Below are positions 34,542-44,713 of a stretch of 64,000 nt of DNA, piece by piece; position 1 is the first letter of the stretch, and each line of letters starts with the position of its first letter. The position numbers were made by a program, and so were the translations under genes. The stretch covers positions 248,001 through 312,000 of the forward strand of contig NZ_NEGJ01000003.1 in NCBI RefSeq assembly GCF_002135415.1, written 5' to 3'. Origin of the DNA: Acinetobacter sp. ANC 3832. Lineage in GTDB: Bacteria > Pseudomonadota > Gammaproteobacteria > Pseudomonadales > Moraxellaceae. Under the pieces are notes generated by a model. The model worked only from the letters and a program-made list of their open reading frames with translations, had not been told where the DNA came from and did no database searches.

Positions 34542-37220
34542 ATGACAACTGCTGAAATACGTGAAGCATTTTTGCGTTACTTTGAATCGCAAGGGCATAC
34601 ACGTGTCGCGTCGAGTTCACTAGTACCTGCCAACGACCCTACTTTGCTTTTTACCAATGCAGGGATGAACCAGTTTAAAGACTGCTTCCTCGGTTTAGAA
34701 AAGCGTGATTATGTACGTGCAACGTCATCACAAAAATGTGTACGTGCAGGTGGTAAACATAACGACTTAGATAATGTTGGTTATACAGCACGTCACCATA
34801 CTTTCTTTGAAATGTTGGGTAACTTCTCTTTCGGTGATTATTTCAAACAAGATGCGATTCGCTTTGCTTGGGATTTTTTAACGGGCGAAGAATGGCTTGC
34901 TCTACCGAATGATAAACTTTATGCCACTGTTTATCACACAGATGATGAAGCATTTGATATTTGGAATAAGGACATTGGCTTAGCTGCTGATCGTATTATT
35001 CGTATCGGTGACAACAAAGGCGAAAAATACGCTTCTGATAACTTCTGGGCAATGGGTGACACAGGTCCTTGTGGCCCGTGTTCTGAAATTTTCTTTGACC
35101 ATGGTGATCACATTTGGGGTGGCTTACCAGGGACACCTGAAGAAGATGGCGACCGTTTCATTGAAATTTGGAACAACGTATTCATGCAGTTTAATCGTAC
35201 TGCTGATGGCGTATTGCATAACCTTCCTGCACCTTCTGTAGATACAGGGATGGGACTTGAACGTATTTCTGCTGTTTTACAGCATGTTAATTCAAACTAT
35301 GAAATTGACCTTTTCCAAAACTTATTAAAGTCTGCTGCTGAAATTATTGGTGTTGATACCTCTGAAGCCGTGGCGACTGCTCAAGCAAACAATAAACCCG
35401 TTGAATACCCAGCTTCACTCAAAGTCGTTGCAGATCATGCGCGTTCATGCTGCTTCTTGATTGCAGATGGCGTAAATCCTTCAAATGAAGGTCGTGGCTA
35501 TGTATTACGTCGCATTATTCGTCGTGCCGTTCGTCATGGCAATAAAATGGGCGCTACAGGTACATTCTTCTACAAAATGTTGCAACCATTGATTGATGTG
35601 ATGGGTGATGCTTATCCTGAATTAATCGCACGTCGTAGTGTGATTGAAGCAGCTTTAACTCGCGAAGAAGAATTGTTTGCTAAAACACTTGAACAAGGTT
35701 TGAAATTACTGGAAGGCGAATTAGCCAACCTGAAAGGTAAAACTATTCCAGGCGAAACAGTTTTCAAACTTTATGACACATATGGCTTCCCTGCTGATTT
35801 AACAGCAGACATTGCCCGTGAACGTAATTTAGAAATTGATGAAGCTGGCTTTGAAGTTGAAATGGCTGCTCAACGTCAACGTGCACGTGATGCAGGTAAA
35901 TTCAATATTGACTATAACAGTGTTGTTAAAGTGGATGGAGAAACTCAATTTGATGGCTACGATGCAACTCAAGGTCAAGGTCAAATTATCGCAATCTATA
36001 AAGATGGCGAACAAGTTGAAGAAGTCACTGAAGGTGATGAAGCACTAATCGTATTGAATCAAACTCCTTTCTATGCAGAAAGTGGTGGTCAAATCGGTGA
36101 TACAGGACTCTTCAAAAACGATACTGGTATTTTCGAAGTTCAAGATACTAAAAAATCTGGTGGTGCTTTTGTCCATCAAGGTATCGTGACCATGGGTAGC
36201 TTAAAAGCGACTCAATCTGTTGAAGCAATTGTAAAAGCAGATATTCGTGAAGCAACTGCTCGCAATCACTCTGCAACTCACCTTTTACATGCTGCCCTTC
36301 GCCAAATTTTAGGTGAACATGTACAGCAAAAAGGTTCATTGGTTGCATCTGATATTTTACGTTTTGACTTTGCCAATGATCAACCTGTAACGTTTGAGCA
36401 ATTACAACACGTTGAACGTATTGTGAACCACGAAGTGATTGCCAATACGGCTGTATCAACTGAACTTTTAGACATTGAAGCTGCCAAAAATAAAGGCGCA
36501 ATGATGTTGTTTGGTGAGAAGTATGGCGATGAAGTTCGTGTACTTTCGATGGGTTCAATTTCTGAAGATAAAAATTTCTCTATCGAATTATGTGGTGGTA
36601 TTCACGTAAAACGTACGGGTGATATTGGTTTATTCAAAATTACTTCAGAAAGTGGTGTTGCTGCTGGCGTACGTCGAATTGAAGCAGTGACTGGTACCAA
36701 AGCACTTGAAACCGTTCAAAAAATTGATGCTGACATTCAATATATCAATGGTTTATTAAAAGCACAGAACCATCAAACTGTTGAAAAAGTTGAAGCAACC
36801 GTTGAAACAGCACATCAATTGCAAAAGCAAATTGAACAGTTGAATCAAAAAATTGCAAACCTTCAATCTGTTGAGCTTTTAAATCAAGTTCAAACCATTG
36901 CAAATCGCTCAACTTTAATTACCACTATTCAAGGTCAAGATGCGAAGTCACTTCGTAACTTACATGATAGTGTAAAATCTAAATTAGATCATTCAGTCAT
37001 CATTCTTGCAGGTATTGAGGGCGATAAAGTCAGCCTAATCGCATCTGTAGCAAAAGATTTCACTGCAAATATTAAAGCTGGCGACATCATTAAACACCTA
37101 GCAAATGAGTTAGGTGGTAAAGGTGGTGGTAAACCTGATTTAGCACAAGGTGGCGCGCCACTGAATGATAAGTTTGATCAAGTGATGGCTGATTTAACAG
37201 CTTGGCTTGCGGCAAAATAA
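34542..37220 (+). CDS. alaS: Alanyl-tRNA synthetase
   Basis: The 892-residue class II synthetase charges tRNA-Ala. The start [19 protein letters not shown] leads into the catalytic core ([40 protein letters not shown]), then the editing domain with HxxxH ([16 protein letters not shown]) and the distal CGGIHV zinc site, and finally the C-Ala oligomerisation domain ending in [13 protein letters not shown] follow the family start. However, AAGGAG at 34511 fits a GTG at 34527 better ([10 protein letters not shown]), so the true start may be five codons earlier. Confidence 0.96.
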   Translation: MTTAEIREAFLRYFESQGHTRVASSSLVPANDPTLLFTNAGMNQFKDCFLGLEKRDYVRATSSQKCVRAGGKHNDLDNVGYTARHHTFFEMLGNFSFGDYFKQDAIRFAWDFLTGEEWLALPNDKLYATVYHTDDEAFDIWNKDIGLAADRIIRIGDNKGEKYASDNFWAMGDTGPCGPCSEIFFDHGDHIWGGLPGTPEEDGDRFIEIWNNVFMQFNRTADGVLHNLPAPSVDTGMGLERISAVLQHVNSNYEIDLFQNLLKSAAEIIGVDTSEAVATAQANNKPVEYPASLKVVADHARSCCFLIADGVNPSNEGRGYVLRRIIRRAVRHGNKMGATGTFFYKMLQPLIDVMGDAYPELIARRSVIEAALTREEELFAKTLEQGLKLLEGELANLKGKTIPGETVFKLYDTYGFPADLTADIARERNLEIDEAGFEVEMAAQRQRARDAGKFNIDYNSVVKVDGETQFDGYDATQGQGQIIAIYKDGEQVEEVTEGDEALIVLNQTPFYAESGGQIGDTGLFKNDTGIFEVQDTKKSGGAFVHQGIVTMGSLKATQSVEAIVKADIREATARNHSATHLLHAALRQILGEHVQQKGSLVASDILRFDFANDQPVTFEQLQHVERIVNHEVIANTAVSTELLDIEAAKNKGAMMLFGEKYGDEVRVLSMGSISEDKNFSIELCGGIHVKRTGDIGLFKITSESGVAAGVRRIEAVTGTKALETVQKIDADIQYINGLLKAQNHQTVEKVEATVETAHQLQKQIEQLNQKIANLQSVELLNQVQTIANRSTLITTIQGQDAKSLRNLHDSVKSKLDHSVIILAGIEGDKVSLIASVAKDFTANIKAGDIIKHLANELGGKGGGKPDLAQGGAPLNDKFDQVMADLTAWLAAK

Positions 37221-37284
37221 GGATCGAACACAAATAAGATCTAAGGTGACTTAGTTTTTTTGATTGAGCTTTGTTTGATCAATA

Positions 37285-37366
37285 GACATCTTGCATAACG
37301 CCTTTTGCATTCCCCCTCCCTTATAGGAGAAATGCAAAGAGCTTGTTAATATTTATGTAAGATGTC
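37285..37366. repeat. Long imperfect palindrome, possible MITE
   Basis: Outer arms GACATCTTGCATAA and TTATGTAAGATGTC (14 bases, one mismatch) enclose inner arms TTTGCATT/AATGCAAA and CTCC/GGAG. The outer arm contains CTTGCATAAC, the same core as the ends of the IS5-family copies in this window. An 82-base non-coding palindrome with IS-like ends is MITE-like; no target duplication is clear. Confidence 0.6.
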
Positions 37367-37448
37367 GAATAGATAATTCTGAGTTCACCATGATCTTCTT
37401 GTGAATATCTATCTTTTGTTATGTTGACGAAATATTGTCAAAATAAAA

Positions 37449-37662
37449 ATGAACAATCAAATAAATGTAAAAAGCGAAAAAGGTTAAATTTTATCGTCAA
37501 GATAAAAACCAATGGCTGAATTACAATTATGGAGCCCAGAGAGATCAGTTGATTCAACTCATCTCTCTGATGCAAAGTATCGGTACAAACTTTTCCTTTG
37601 AAAAAGGGAAACTGTTACGAGCTACGTGGTATTTTGAATGCCCTGCTTTGTCAGGCATTTAA
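37449..37662 (+). pseudogene. Probable frameshifted small gene
   Basis: An ATG at 37449 begins MNNQINVKSEKG and stops. The +1 frame, open from 37471, continues KVKFYRQDKNQWLNYNYGAQ, then RDQLIQLISLMQSIGTNFSF and ends EKGKLLRATWYFECPALSGI. The residue composition is protein-like, and a single base change in the A-run near 37480 would join the two into about 70 residues. No homologue comes to mind. It could also be the 3' remnant of a longer gene. Confidence 0.4.
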
Positions 37663-37714
37663 ATATGTGTAAGTGCTTTAAGTCTTTAGACTTATTTACT
37701 TGGTAAGGATAGTT

Positions 37715-38995
37715 ATGGCATTAATCGTTCAAAAATATGGCGGTACCTCTATGGGTACTCCCGAGCGCATTTTAAATGTTGCTCGTCGTGTAAAGCGTTG
37801 GCATGATCACGGTCACAAAGTTGTGGTTGTTGTATCTGCAATGAGTGGTGAAACCAACCGCTTGTTGGCTTTAGCGAAAGCCATTACCGAAACCCCTGAC
37901 CCACGTGAATTAGACCAAATGGTCTCTACGGGTGAACAGGTAACGATTTCAATGTTAGCTATGGCGCTCAATTCAATTGGCGTTGAAGCTAAGTCACTCA
38001 CAGGACGTCAAGTCGGCATTAAAACCGACAGTGCATTTACCAAAGCACGTATTGAATCTATTGATACTGATGTAATGACTCATCACTTAGACGCAGGTCG
38101 TGTGATTGTTGTTGCAGGTTTCCAAGGTTTTGACACCGAAGGAAATACAACAACATTAGGTCGTGGTGGATCAGATACTTCTGGTGTCGCACTTGCCGCT
38201 GCTTTAAAAGCAAATGAATGTCAGATTTATACAGATGTGGATGGTGTATATACCACTGACCCACGTGTTGCTCCAAAAGCAAAAAAAGTGGATCGCATTT
38301 CATTTGAAGAAATGCTTGAAATGGCTTCACTTGGCTCTAAAGTTTTACAAATTCGTTCTGTTGAATTTGCAGGCAAATACCAAGTGCCTTTACGCGTATT
38401 ATCAAGTTTTGATAATGACGATGATGGCGCATTCGACGAAGATTTTAAACAAAATGTCGGAACACTAATCACTACTGAAGCGGAAGACAATATGGAAAAT
38501 CCTATTATTTCGGGTATTGCGTTCAATCGTGACGAAGCTAAATTGACTATTTTAGGTGTACCTGATGAACCAGGTATTGCATCTAAAATTTTATGCCCTA
38601 TCGGCGATGCAAACATCGAAGTGGATATGATTATCCAAAATGTTGAAGAAGATGGCACAACCGACTTCACATTTACTGTAAATCGTAGTGAATTAAAAAA
38701 AGCCAAAGCTATTCTTGAAGATACTGCACAAAAAATTGGTGCACGTGAAGTTGCGACCCGTGATGATATTGTTAAAGTCTCTATTGTCGGTGTAGGTATG
38801 CGCTCTCATGCAGGTGTTGCAAGCAAAATGTTCACTGCTTTAGCAAGTGAAGGCATCAACATTCTTATGATTTCAACATCTGAAATTAAAATTTCAGTGA
38901 TTATTGAAGAAAATTATTTAGAACTTGCTGTTCGCTCATTACACACTGCTTTCGGTTTAGACCGTGAACATGGTGAATCAAGTGTGCGTGCTTAA
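37715..38995 (+). CDS. lysC: Aspartate kinase
   Basis: The enzyme phosphorylates aspartate at the head of lysine, threonine and methionine synthesis. The 426-residue protein begins MALIVQKYGGTSMGTPERI, with the KYGGTS phosphate-binding motif, includes FQGFDTEGNTTTLGRGGSDTSG (about 130-151), and ends in two ACT domains carrying GMRSHAGVASKMFTALASEGIN and VIIEENYLELAVRSLH for feedback control. I use the ATG at 37715; upstream codons from 37700 are probably untranslated. It is followed by a hairpin and then csrA. Confidence 0.95.
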   Translation: MALIVQKYGGTSMGTPERILNVARRVKRWHDHGHKVVVVVSAMSGETNRLLALAKAITETPDPRELDQMVSTGEQVTISMLAMALNSIGVEAKSLTGRQVGIKTDSAFTKARIESIDTDVMTHHLDAGRVIVVAGFQGFDTEGNTTTLGRGGSDTSGVALAAALKANECQIYTDVDGVYTTDPRVAPKAKKVDRISFEEMLEMASLGSKVLQIRSVEFAGKYQVPLRVLSSFDNDDDGAFDEDFKQNVGTLITTEAEDNMENPIISGIAFNRDEAKLTILGVPDEPGIASKILCPIGDANIEVDMIIQNVEEDGTTDFTFTVNRSELKKAKAILEDTAQKIGAREVATRDDIVKVSIVGVGMRSHAGVASKMFTALASEGINILMISTSEIKISVIIEENYLELAVRSLHTAFGLDREHGESSVRA

Positions 38996-39044
38996 TCATT
39001 ACTGATTTATAACAATACAATAGTTATATCAAGTAATAAAAAAT

Positions 39045-39080
39045 GTGAGCCACTATAGTTTTTCTTATAGTGGCTCTGTT
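39045..39080 (+). terminator. Hairpin after lysC
   Basis: GAGCCACTATA and TATAGTGGCTC pair across an eight-base T-rich loop. The tail is only partly T-rich, so termination may be partial. Confidence 0.6.
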
Positions 39081-39237
39081 ATATTAGCTCTGTAGGTTTT
39101 GGGGGAAATTGCAACTGTGTTGCAAGAACTGCATAATTCGTCACAATTATCTGTTAAAATCCATCAGATACCGAGGTTGTTGCTTTCATTTTTTGAAAAA
39201 ACTATCGCAGGTTTAGCGTTTAAGCAAGGAGATAAAC

Positions 39238-39492
39238 ATGCTGATTCTGACTCGTCGTGTCGGAGAAACATTAATGATTGGGGATCAAGTCAGTGTAACT
39301 GTACTTGGTGTCAAAGGTAATCAAGTGCGTATTGGTGTAAATGCACCAAAAGAAGTATCTGTTCATCGTGAGGAAATCTATCAAAGAATTCAACATGAAC
39401 GTGCGATGCACGAACATCTCCAGCATCTGGATCAAGATTATCAGCCTTCATTTGAAGAAGACAATACAACGCAAAACAACTTTAACCGCTAA
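39238..39492 (+). CDS. csrA: Carbon storage regulator CsrA/RsmA
   Basis: CsrA is a dimeric RNA-binding protein that controls translation and stability of mRNAs with GGA motifs. The 84-residue protein has the conserved core [21 protein letters not shown] with the RNA-binding Arg44 region ([14 protein letters not shown]). The tail after about residue 58 ([20 protein letters not shown]...) is longer than the 61-65 residues of enterobacterial CsrA, a trait I associate with Acinetobacter. AAGGAG precedes the ATG. Confidence 0.95.
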   Translation: MLILTRRVGETLMIGDQVSVTVLGVKGNQVRIGVNAPKEVSVHREEIYQRIQHERAMHEHLQHLDQDYQPSFEEDNTTQNNFNR

Positions 39493-39510
39493 GGTTTTAG
39501 AATGTTTTGA

Positions 39511-39548
39511 AAAATAAAGCGGCTCACGAGGCCGCTTTAAATTTGTCT
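39511..39548. terminator. Terminator between csrA and rnhB
   Basis: AAAGCGGC and GCCGCTTT pair across TCACGAG, with A-runs and T-runs on both sides. It serves convergent csrA and rnhB. Confidence 0.8.
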
Positions 39549-39599
39549 GCCATTTGATTAATGTAAATATCAAAAACATTAAGACTTAAAAATAAAAAG

Positions 39600-40169
39600 T
39601 TAAGCAATGCCCAAAGCTCTTTTCACTGGGGCATAACTGCGACGATGTAAATCAATCACACCATGTGCAGCAATGGCTTCAAAATGTGCTTTGGTTGGAT
39701 AACCCTTATGCTTAGCAAATCCATATTGTGGATATTCCTGATCAAGTTCATGCATTTGATGATCACGTGTCACTTTAGCCAAAATACTGGCAGCCGAAAT
39801 TTCAGCATGTAAAGCATCTCCACCAACGATAGCATCACAACTCACCACCAAACCTTGTGGCACTTTATTACCATCAACTAAAACATGCTCAGGTGGAATA
39901 TTTAACCCTTCTACCGCACGGCGCATGGCAAGTAAGGATGCCTGTAAAATATTAATATCATCAATTTCTATATGTGAAGCTTCAGCGATAGACCATGCCA
40001 GTGCTTTTTCTTGTATTTCTTTAAATAATTTTTCACGTTTTTTTTCTGTTAATTTTTTTGAATCATTTAACCCTTCAATTGGATTATTCGGATCTAAAAT
40101 TACAGCAGCTGCAACTACCGATCCAACCAATGGACCACGCCCTGCTTCATCTACACCAGCAATTAACAT
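39600..40169 (-). CDS. rnhB: Ribonuclease HII
   Basis: RNase HII removes ribonucleotides from DNA and RNA of RNA:DNA hybrids. The 189-residue protein starts [16 protein letters not shown] with the catalytic DEAGRG motif (Asp7, Glu8), then has VDGNKVPQ and the later [19 protein letters not shown] segment holding the other metal ligands. I use the ATG at 40169, which places the GVDEAGRG motif at the usual distance; a longer start at 40184 would add five residues. Confidence 0.94.
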   Translation of the reverse strand: MLIAGVDEAGRGPLVGSVVAAAVILDPNNPIEGLNDSKKLTEKKREKLFKEIQEKALAWSIAEASHIEIDDINILQASLLAMRRAVEGLNIPPEHVLVDGNKVPQGLVVSCDAIVGGDALHAEISAASILAKVTRDHQMHELDQEYPQYGFAKHKGYPTKAHFEAIAAHGVIDLHRRSYAPVKRALGIA

Positions 40170-40187
40170 GTATGTACCTATCAATAT

Positions 40188-40224
40188 AAAAAAGAGGCTG
40201 AATAAATCAACCTCTTTAATTTTA
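40188..40224 (-). terminator. Terminator after the lipoprotein gene
   Basis: On the reverse strand AAAGAGG..CCTCTTT with TGATTTATTCA between forms a stem followed by six T. It separates the lipoprotein gene from rnhB. Confidence 0.75.
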
Positions 40225-40244
40225 ACACGGATCTGACTTTTAAA

Positions 40245-40628
40245 TTATCTTACCGCTTCAGCAACGCATGCATTAATTGTTTTAGTCACAGCATTTGAAA
40301 CAATTGTTGCACGTGCATTTGGATCAAGTGCTGCTGTTGCCAAGTCTACTGCTGTCACGCTTTGTGGCGCTTTTTCACTGACACAACCGCAAATTTGACC
40401 TTGTACATCCGTTTTTTGATCTGCGGTCATCAATGTCGTTGCAGTTTTCCAAGCAGGTAAATTATTCAATTCAGTCGTACATTTGGCATTAATCGCAATT
40501 TTAAGTGCAACCCCACCCAATTGTTGAGTCATTGTACCCGCTGTCGCACCAGTCCCTGTTGAATCAGTTGTTGCACACGCTGTTAATACAAGAGCCAATG
40601 GTGCAAGTAGAGCAACTAATTTTTTCAC
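40245..40628 (-). CDS. Small lipoprotein of unknown function
   Basis: The 127-residue product starts with a lipoprotein signal peptide (MKKLVALLAPLALVLTAC, lipobox LTAC, lipidated Cys near residue 18). The mature part is TTDSTGTG-rich and then contains paired cysteines in AKCTTELNN, QICGCVSEK and INACVAEAV. I do not recognise its function. A paralogue with the same CxxEL, CGCVS and C-terminal Cys pattern lies at 41462-41851 on the same strand, but is broken by a stop. Cytochrome b561 lies between them, on the other strand. Confidence 0.8.
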   Translation of the reverse strand: MKKLVALLAPLALVLTACATTDSTGTGATAGTMTQQLGGVALKIAINAKCTTELNNLPAWKTATTLMTADQKTDVQGQICGCVSEKAPQSVTAVDLATAALDPNARATIVSNAVTKTINACVAEAVR

Positions 40629-40862
40629 GATTTTTCCTTTTTTTCTAAAAAATAAGTGTGCGTATTGTGCCTAATCTTCGAAATAGATAAAACCCAATCT
40701 GTTCTGAATTTATATAATTGCTACACTATCGACTAAACTCTCAACACTTTGCGAGCAGTGTTGCAATTTTAAAACGATTCGTTGAATTTATAACACTGAT
40801 TTTTGCAATAAACATCCTTATGCTTAAAGCTAAATTGATCATCCATTTATGAGAATAACTTC

Positions 40863-41423
40863 ATGCAAAGCGCTTCACCTTACTACACAAAAACAGCGCA
40901 ATGGCTACATTGGATCATGGCAATCATTTTTATTAGCGCATGGTTGATTGGTTTCTATAGTGGGAATTTTTTAAGCTACGATGTTGATGGGAGCTTTAAA
41001 GGTAGTGTGATTACCTTACATAAAAACATTGCGACTGTGATTATATTTTTGGTCATTATCCGCATTTTTTGGCGCTATACACACCCAGTACCAAAGCTAC
41101 CTGATGCAATGTCTCCGACAATGAAAACCATGGCACATTTAGGACATTTGGTTTTATATTTATTATTACTTGCTCTACCAATTACAGGCTGTTTATTTAG
41201 CTGGAGTGCTGGGCATCCTGCACCTGTGTTGTATTTATTTGAAATCCCACGTTTGGTTCAAGATAATCCTGAACTTTTAGCCATTGTGAAACCAATCCAT
41301 ATTTATCTATCATGGTTTGCAGGATTTGTTGTACTTGGACATTTACTAATGGCGTTAAAACATCACTTTATTGATAAAGATAATGTCTTAAGAAGTATGA
41401 TTGGCAGAAAAAATAAAAGGTGA
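40863..41423 (+). CDS. Cytochrome b561 family protein
   Basis: The 186-residue inner-membrane protein has four hydrophobic helices. The b561 (YceJ-type) histidines are visible in QWLHWIMAI (about 14-18), ITLHKNIATV (about 54), MAHLGHLVLY (about 89-92) and PIHIYLSW (about 146), expected to bind two b-type hemes. Family members pass electrons from quinol, sometimes as superoxide:ubiquinone oxidoreductases. The exact partner is unknown. It stands alone between two reverse-strand cysteine-containing proteins. Confidence 0.88.
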   Translation: MQSASPYYTKTAQWLHWIMAIIFISAWLIGFYSGNFLSYDVDGSFKGSVITLHKNIATVIIFLVIIRIFWRYTHPVPKLPDAMSPTMKTMAHLGHLVLYLLLLALPITGCLFSWSAGHPAPVLYLFEIPRLVQDNPELLAIVKPIHIYLSWFAGFVVLGHLLMALKHHFIDKDNVLRSMIGRKNKR

Positions 41424-41461
41424 AAATAGATGTTTAGCAATATACTTCTATTGCTGACTCT

Positions 41462-41851
41462 CTACTTTAAAGCCTGTTGAGCACAACCCGATAAGCTGTT
41501 CATAACAGCTTGTCGAATCAACTTATCTTTTGCAGATGCATTGACACTTGCCATTACAAGCTCTTTTGTCGATAGATTATCTAATGCATGATCACTAACA
41601 CAACCACACACACTATTTTGTAGATGGTTCTATTTAGCCTCTGACATAAATAATGAAGAAGCTTTCCATAATTTAGATTGTTGTAATTCCGACTGACATT
41701 GTAATTCTATCAAAGGCTTTAACATTTTCTGGGTTAATGTTGTACCCTTTTCACCCTGATTCGTTGCAGCAAAAACAAGTGTACAACTTAACGCACCAAT
41801 CAACAAAATAACCCAATTTAACTTTTTCACATCACTAACCTTGAATAACAA
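41462..41851 (-). pseudogene. Paralogue of the 40245 lipoprotein, split by an in-frame stop
   Basis: The frame begins MLFKVSDVKKLNWVILLIGA with a signal-peptide-like helix and continues CQSELQQSKLWKASSLFMSEAK to a TAG at 41630. The same frame then reads NHLQNSVCGCVSDHALDNLS and ends LSGCAQQALK at TAG 41462. The joined 129-residue reading parallels the intact protein at 40245 (WKTATTLM..., QICGCVSEKAP..., INACVAEAV). A single CAG to TAG change would explain it. It lacks the LTAC lipobox of the paralogue. A stop at the same phase with conserved sequence after it points to a recent nonsense change. Confidence 0.75.
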
Positions 41852-41898
41852 TCATTGATCTTCTTGCATAAGAGAAACTTTATAAAAGAAGCCCATTA

Positions 41899-41932
41899 AA
41901 AAAAGCAGTGAAATCACTCACTGCTTTTTATG
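41899..41932 (-). terminator. Terminator after adenine deaminase
   Basis: AAAAGCAGTG and CACTGCTTTT pair across AAATCACT, followed by a T-run on the reverse strand. Confidence 0.8.
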
Positions 41933-41949
41933 ACTATCTTAAATAAAAA

Positions 41950-42960
<1,011 letters not shown>

Positions 42961-42992
42961 TCAATCTATATCAATGTTCTAAATAACTTTAA

Positions 42993-43029
42993 ATAAAAAA
43001 GGGTGTAAACTGAGTTTACACCCTAAAAA
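42993..43029 (-). terminator. Terminator after the purine permease
   Basis: GGGTGTAAACT and AGTTTACACCC form an 11-bp perfect stem, with an A-run on one side that reads as T-run on the reverse strand. Confidence 0.85.
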
Positions 43030-43041
43030 TAATGCGATGAA

Positions 43042-44361
43042 TTAACCACCAAATGCGATAAATTTAATCACCCAAAGTACTGCAATGATCCAGACCATAT
43101 AAGGAACAGTTGTTGCTTTACCTGTAAACAATTTCACTAAAGCGTAGCTAATAAAGCCCATTGCAATACCATCTGCAATTGAATAGGTAAATGGCATAAA
43201 TACAATGGTTAAGAAAGCTGGAACTGCTTCAGTAATATCATCCCATTCAATATTGGTGATCCCTTGAATCATCAATACACCAACAAATAATAAAGCGGGA
43301 GCTGTGGCAAAACCTGGAACTGATGCAGCAAGTGGTGCTAAAAATAAACACGCAATAAATAATAAACCAACAACAACAGCGGTTAAACCAGTACGACCAC
43401 CCGCAGCAACACCTGCTGATGATTCAATAAATGGTGTGGTTGATGATGTACCTAATGCTGCGCCTGCAACAATTGCGGTTGAATCCGCAAATAATGCTTT
43501 TTTCAAACGGGGTAATTTACCATCTTTCAACAAACCTGCTCGATGAGATACACCGACCAAAGTTCCTGTTGAATCAAATAAATCGACCAAAAAGAAAACA
43601 AAAATTACACCGATTAAACTTGCTGTAAATAGACCTTGAAAATCCATTTGTAAGAAAGTTGGGGCAATAGATGGAATTGTTCCAACAACACCCTTAAATT
43701 CATTCAAACCCAGTGCTGTTGCAATTCCAGTAACCACCAAGATACTGATGATAATTGCACCACGAATTTTGAAGTGATGCATGATGATAATCAGTAAAAA
43801 ACCAAACAATGTTAATAATACTGTTGGCTGTTTTAAATCACCTAAACCCACTAAAGTTGCTTGATTAGCAACAATAATTCCTGAGTTTTTCAAAGCTACC
43901 AATGCAAGGAATAAACCAATACCACCACCAATCGCAAACTTCAACGACATTGGAATCGCATTCACAATTGCTTCACGAATTTTAAACATGCTAATGGCAA
44001 TAAAAACCAAACCTGACACAAAGACAGCTGCTAAAGCCGTCTGCCAAGGCACACCCATCCCCATGCATACTGAATAGGTAAAATAAGCGTTTAAGCCCAT
44101 ACCTGGAGCAAGTGCAATCGGATAGTTTGCAACTAACCCCATGACCATACAACCAATCGCTGCGGCTAAACAGGTCGCAACAAACACTGCGCCATGATCC
44201 ATTCCTGTTTCTGAAAGAATCAATGGATTGACAATGATGATGTAACACATCGTTAAAAATGTCGTTACACCTGCGAGCACTTCGGTTCTAAATGTTGTCT
44301 TGTTTTCGCTAAGTTTAAATAAGCGTTCAAGCAAACCCGCTGAAGAATTTGGATTTGTCAT
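43042..44361 (-). CDS. Purine permease, NCS2 AzgA-type
   Basis: The 439-residue membrane protein has about twelve to thirteen helices and the NCS2/AzgA hallmarks: NPLILSETGMD near residue 44, ALAPGMGLNAYFTY near 85, and the DLFDSTGTLVGV and GTSSTTPFIESSAGVAAGGRTG segments (about 260 and 305). AzgA-type members carry adenine, guanine or hypoxanthine with protons. Adenine deaminase downstream makes adenine the likely substrate. I looked for a purine riboswitch in the leader and saw none. A terminator hairpin lies before the gene. Confidence 0.88.
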   Translation of the reverse strand: MTNPNSSAGLLERLFKLSENKTTFRTEVLAGVTTFLTMCYIIIVNPLILSETGMDHGAVFVATCLAAAIGCMVMGLVANYPIALAPGMGLNAYFTYSVCMGMGVPWQTALAAVFVSGLVFIAISMFKIREAIVNAIPMSLKFAIGGGIGLFLALVALKNSGIIVANQATLVGLGDLKQPTVLLTLFGFLLIIIMHHFKIRGAIIISILVVTGIATALGLNEFKGVVGTIPSIAPTFLQMDFQGLFTASLIGVIFVFFLVDLFDSTGTLVGVSHRAGLLKDGKLPRLKKALFADSTAIVAGAALGTSSTTPFIESSAGVAAGGRTGLTAVVVGLLFIACLFLAPLAASVPGFATAPALLFVGVLMIQGITNIEWDDITEAVPAFLTIVFMPFTYSIADGIAMGFISYALVKLFTGKATTVPYMVWIIAVLWVIKFIAFGG

Positions 44362-44493
44362 TGTGAGCCCCTGTTAAGTTTGAGCTATGGGTTAAGTGAT
44401 TTAGCCGTTTGGCTTGATACATTGGCAAATGTAGCTCGAATCAAGCATTCAATAAACGTACCAAAATGACATTCCGATAAAGTAAAAGTTCGA

Positions 44494-44526
44494 ATTAAAA
44501 AAGCTGCAACAAAGCAGCTTTTTTTC
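44494..44526. terminator. Terminator downstream of the hydroxyacyl-CoA-dehydrogenase-like gene
   Basis: AAAAAGCTGC, AACAAA, GCAGCTTTTTTT forms a stem with runs on both sides, placed between the permease leader and the gene at 44714. Confidence 0.7.
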
Positions 44527-44713
44527 AATACGCTATAGCGTTAGGACTATGCATATTCTTTATCGGATTAGATATTACAAATTATAACATACTGTTTAAA
44601 ATTTTTTATCAATGACGAAAAATGAGCACTGATTAGTTCATAGTTTTTGATTAAGCGAATATGAAGGATGGAATCATAAGTTCAAAAAAATCAAATTTAA
44701 AGTTACTCAAACA

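Larger units (their letters stand above)
37221..37714. other. alaS-lysC intergenic region
   Basis: About 490 bases hold a long imperfect palindrome (37285-37366) and a probable broken small gene (37449-37662). AAGGATAGTT just before 37715 is the lysC ribosome-binding region. I looked for a lysine riboswitch and found no convincing match. Confidence 0.5.

Noticed and set aside
36148..36558. 136-residue open frame antisense to alaS
   Set aside because: It has a biased composition (His, Gln, Leu), lies wholly within alaS and shows no own signals.
37221..37714. Lysine riboswitch in the lysC leader
   Set aside because: The region has hairpins (for example AGAGAGATCAGTTG with its partner) but I could not fit the conserved lysine-riboswitch core, and part of it looks protein-coding.
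38227..38706. 159-residue open frame antisense to lysC
   Set aside because: It is a Ser-rich shadow of the conserved kinase frame with no ribosome-binding site.
44362..44526. Purine riboswitch before the purine permease
   Set aside because: No match to the conserved purine aptamer loops; only a terminator-type hairpin is visible.
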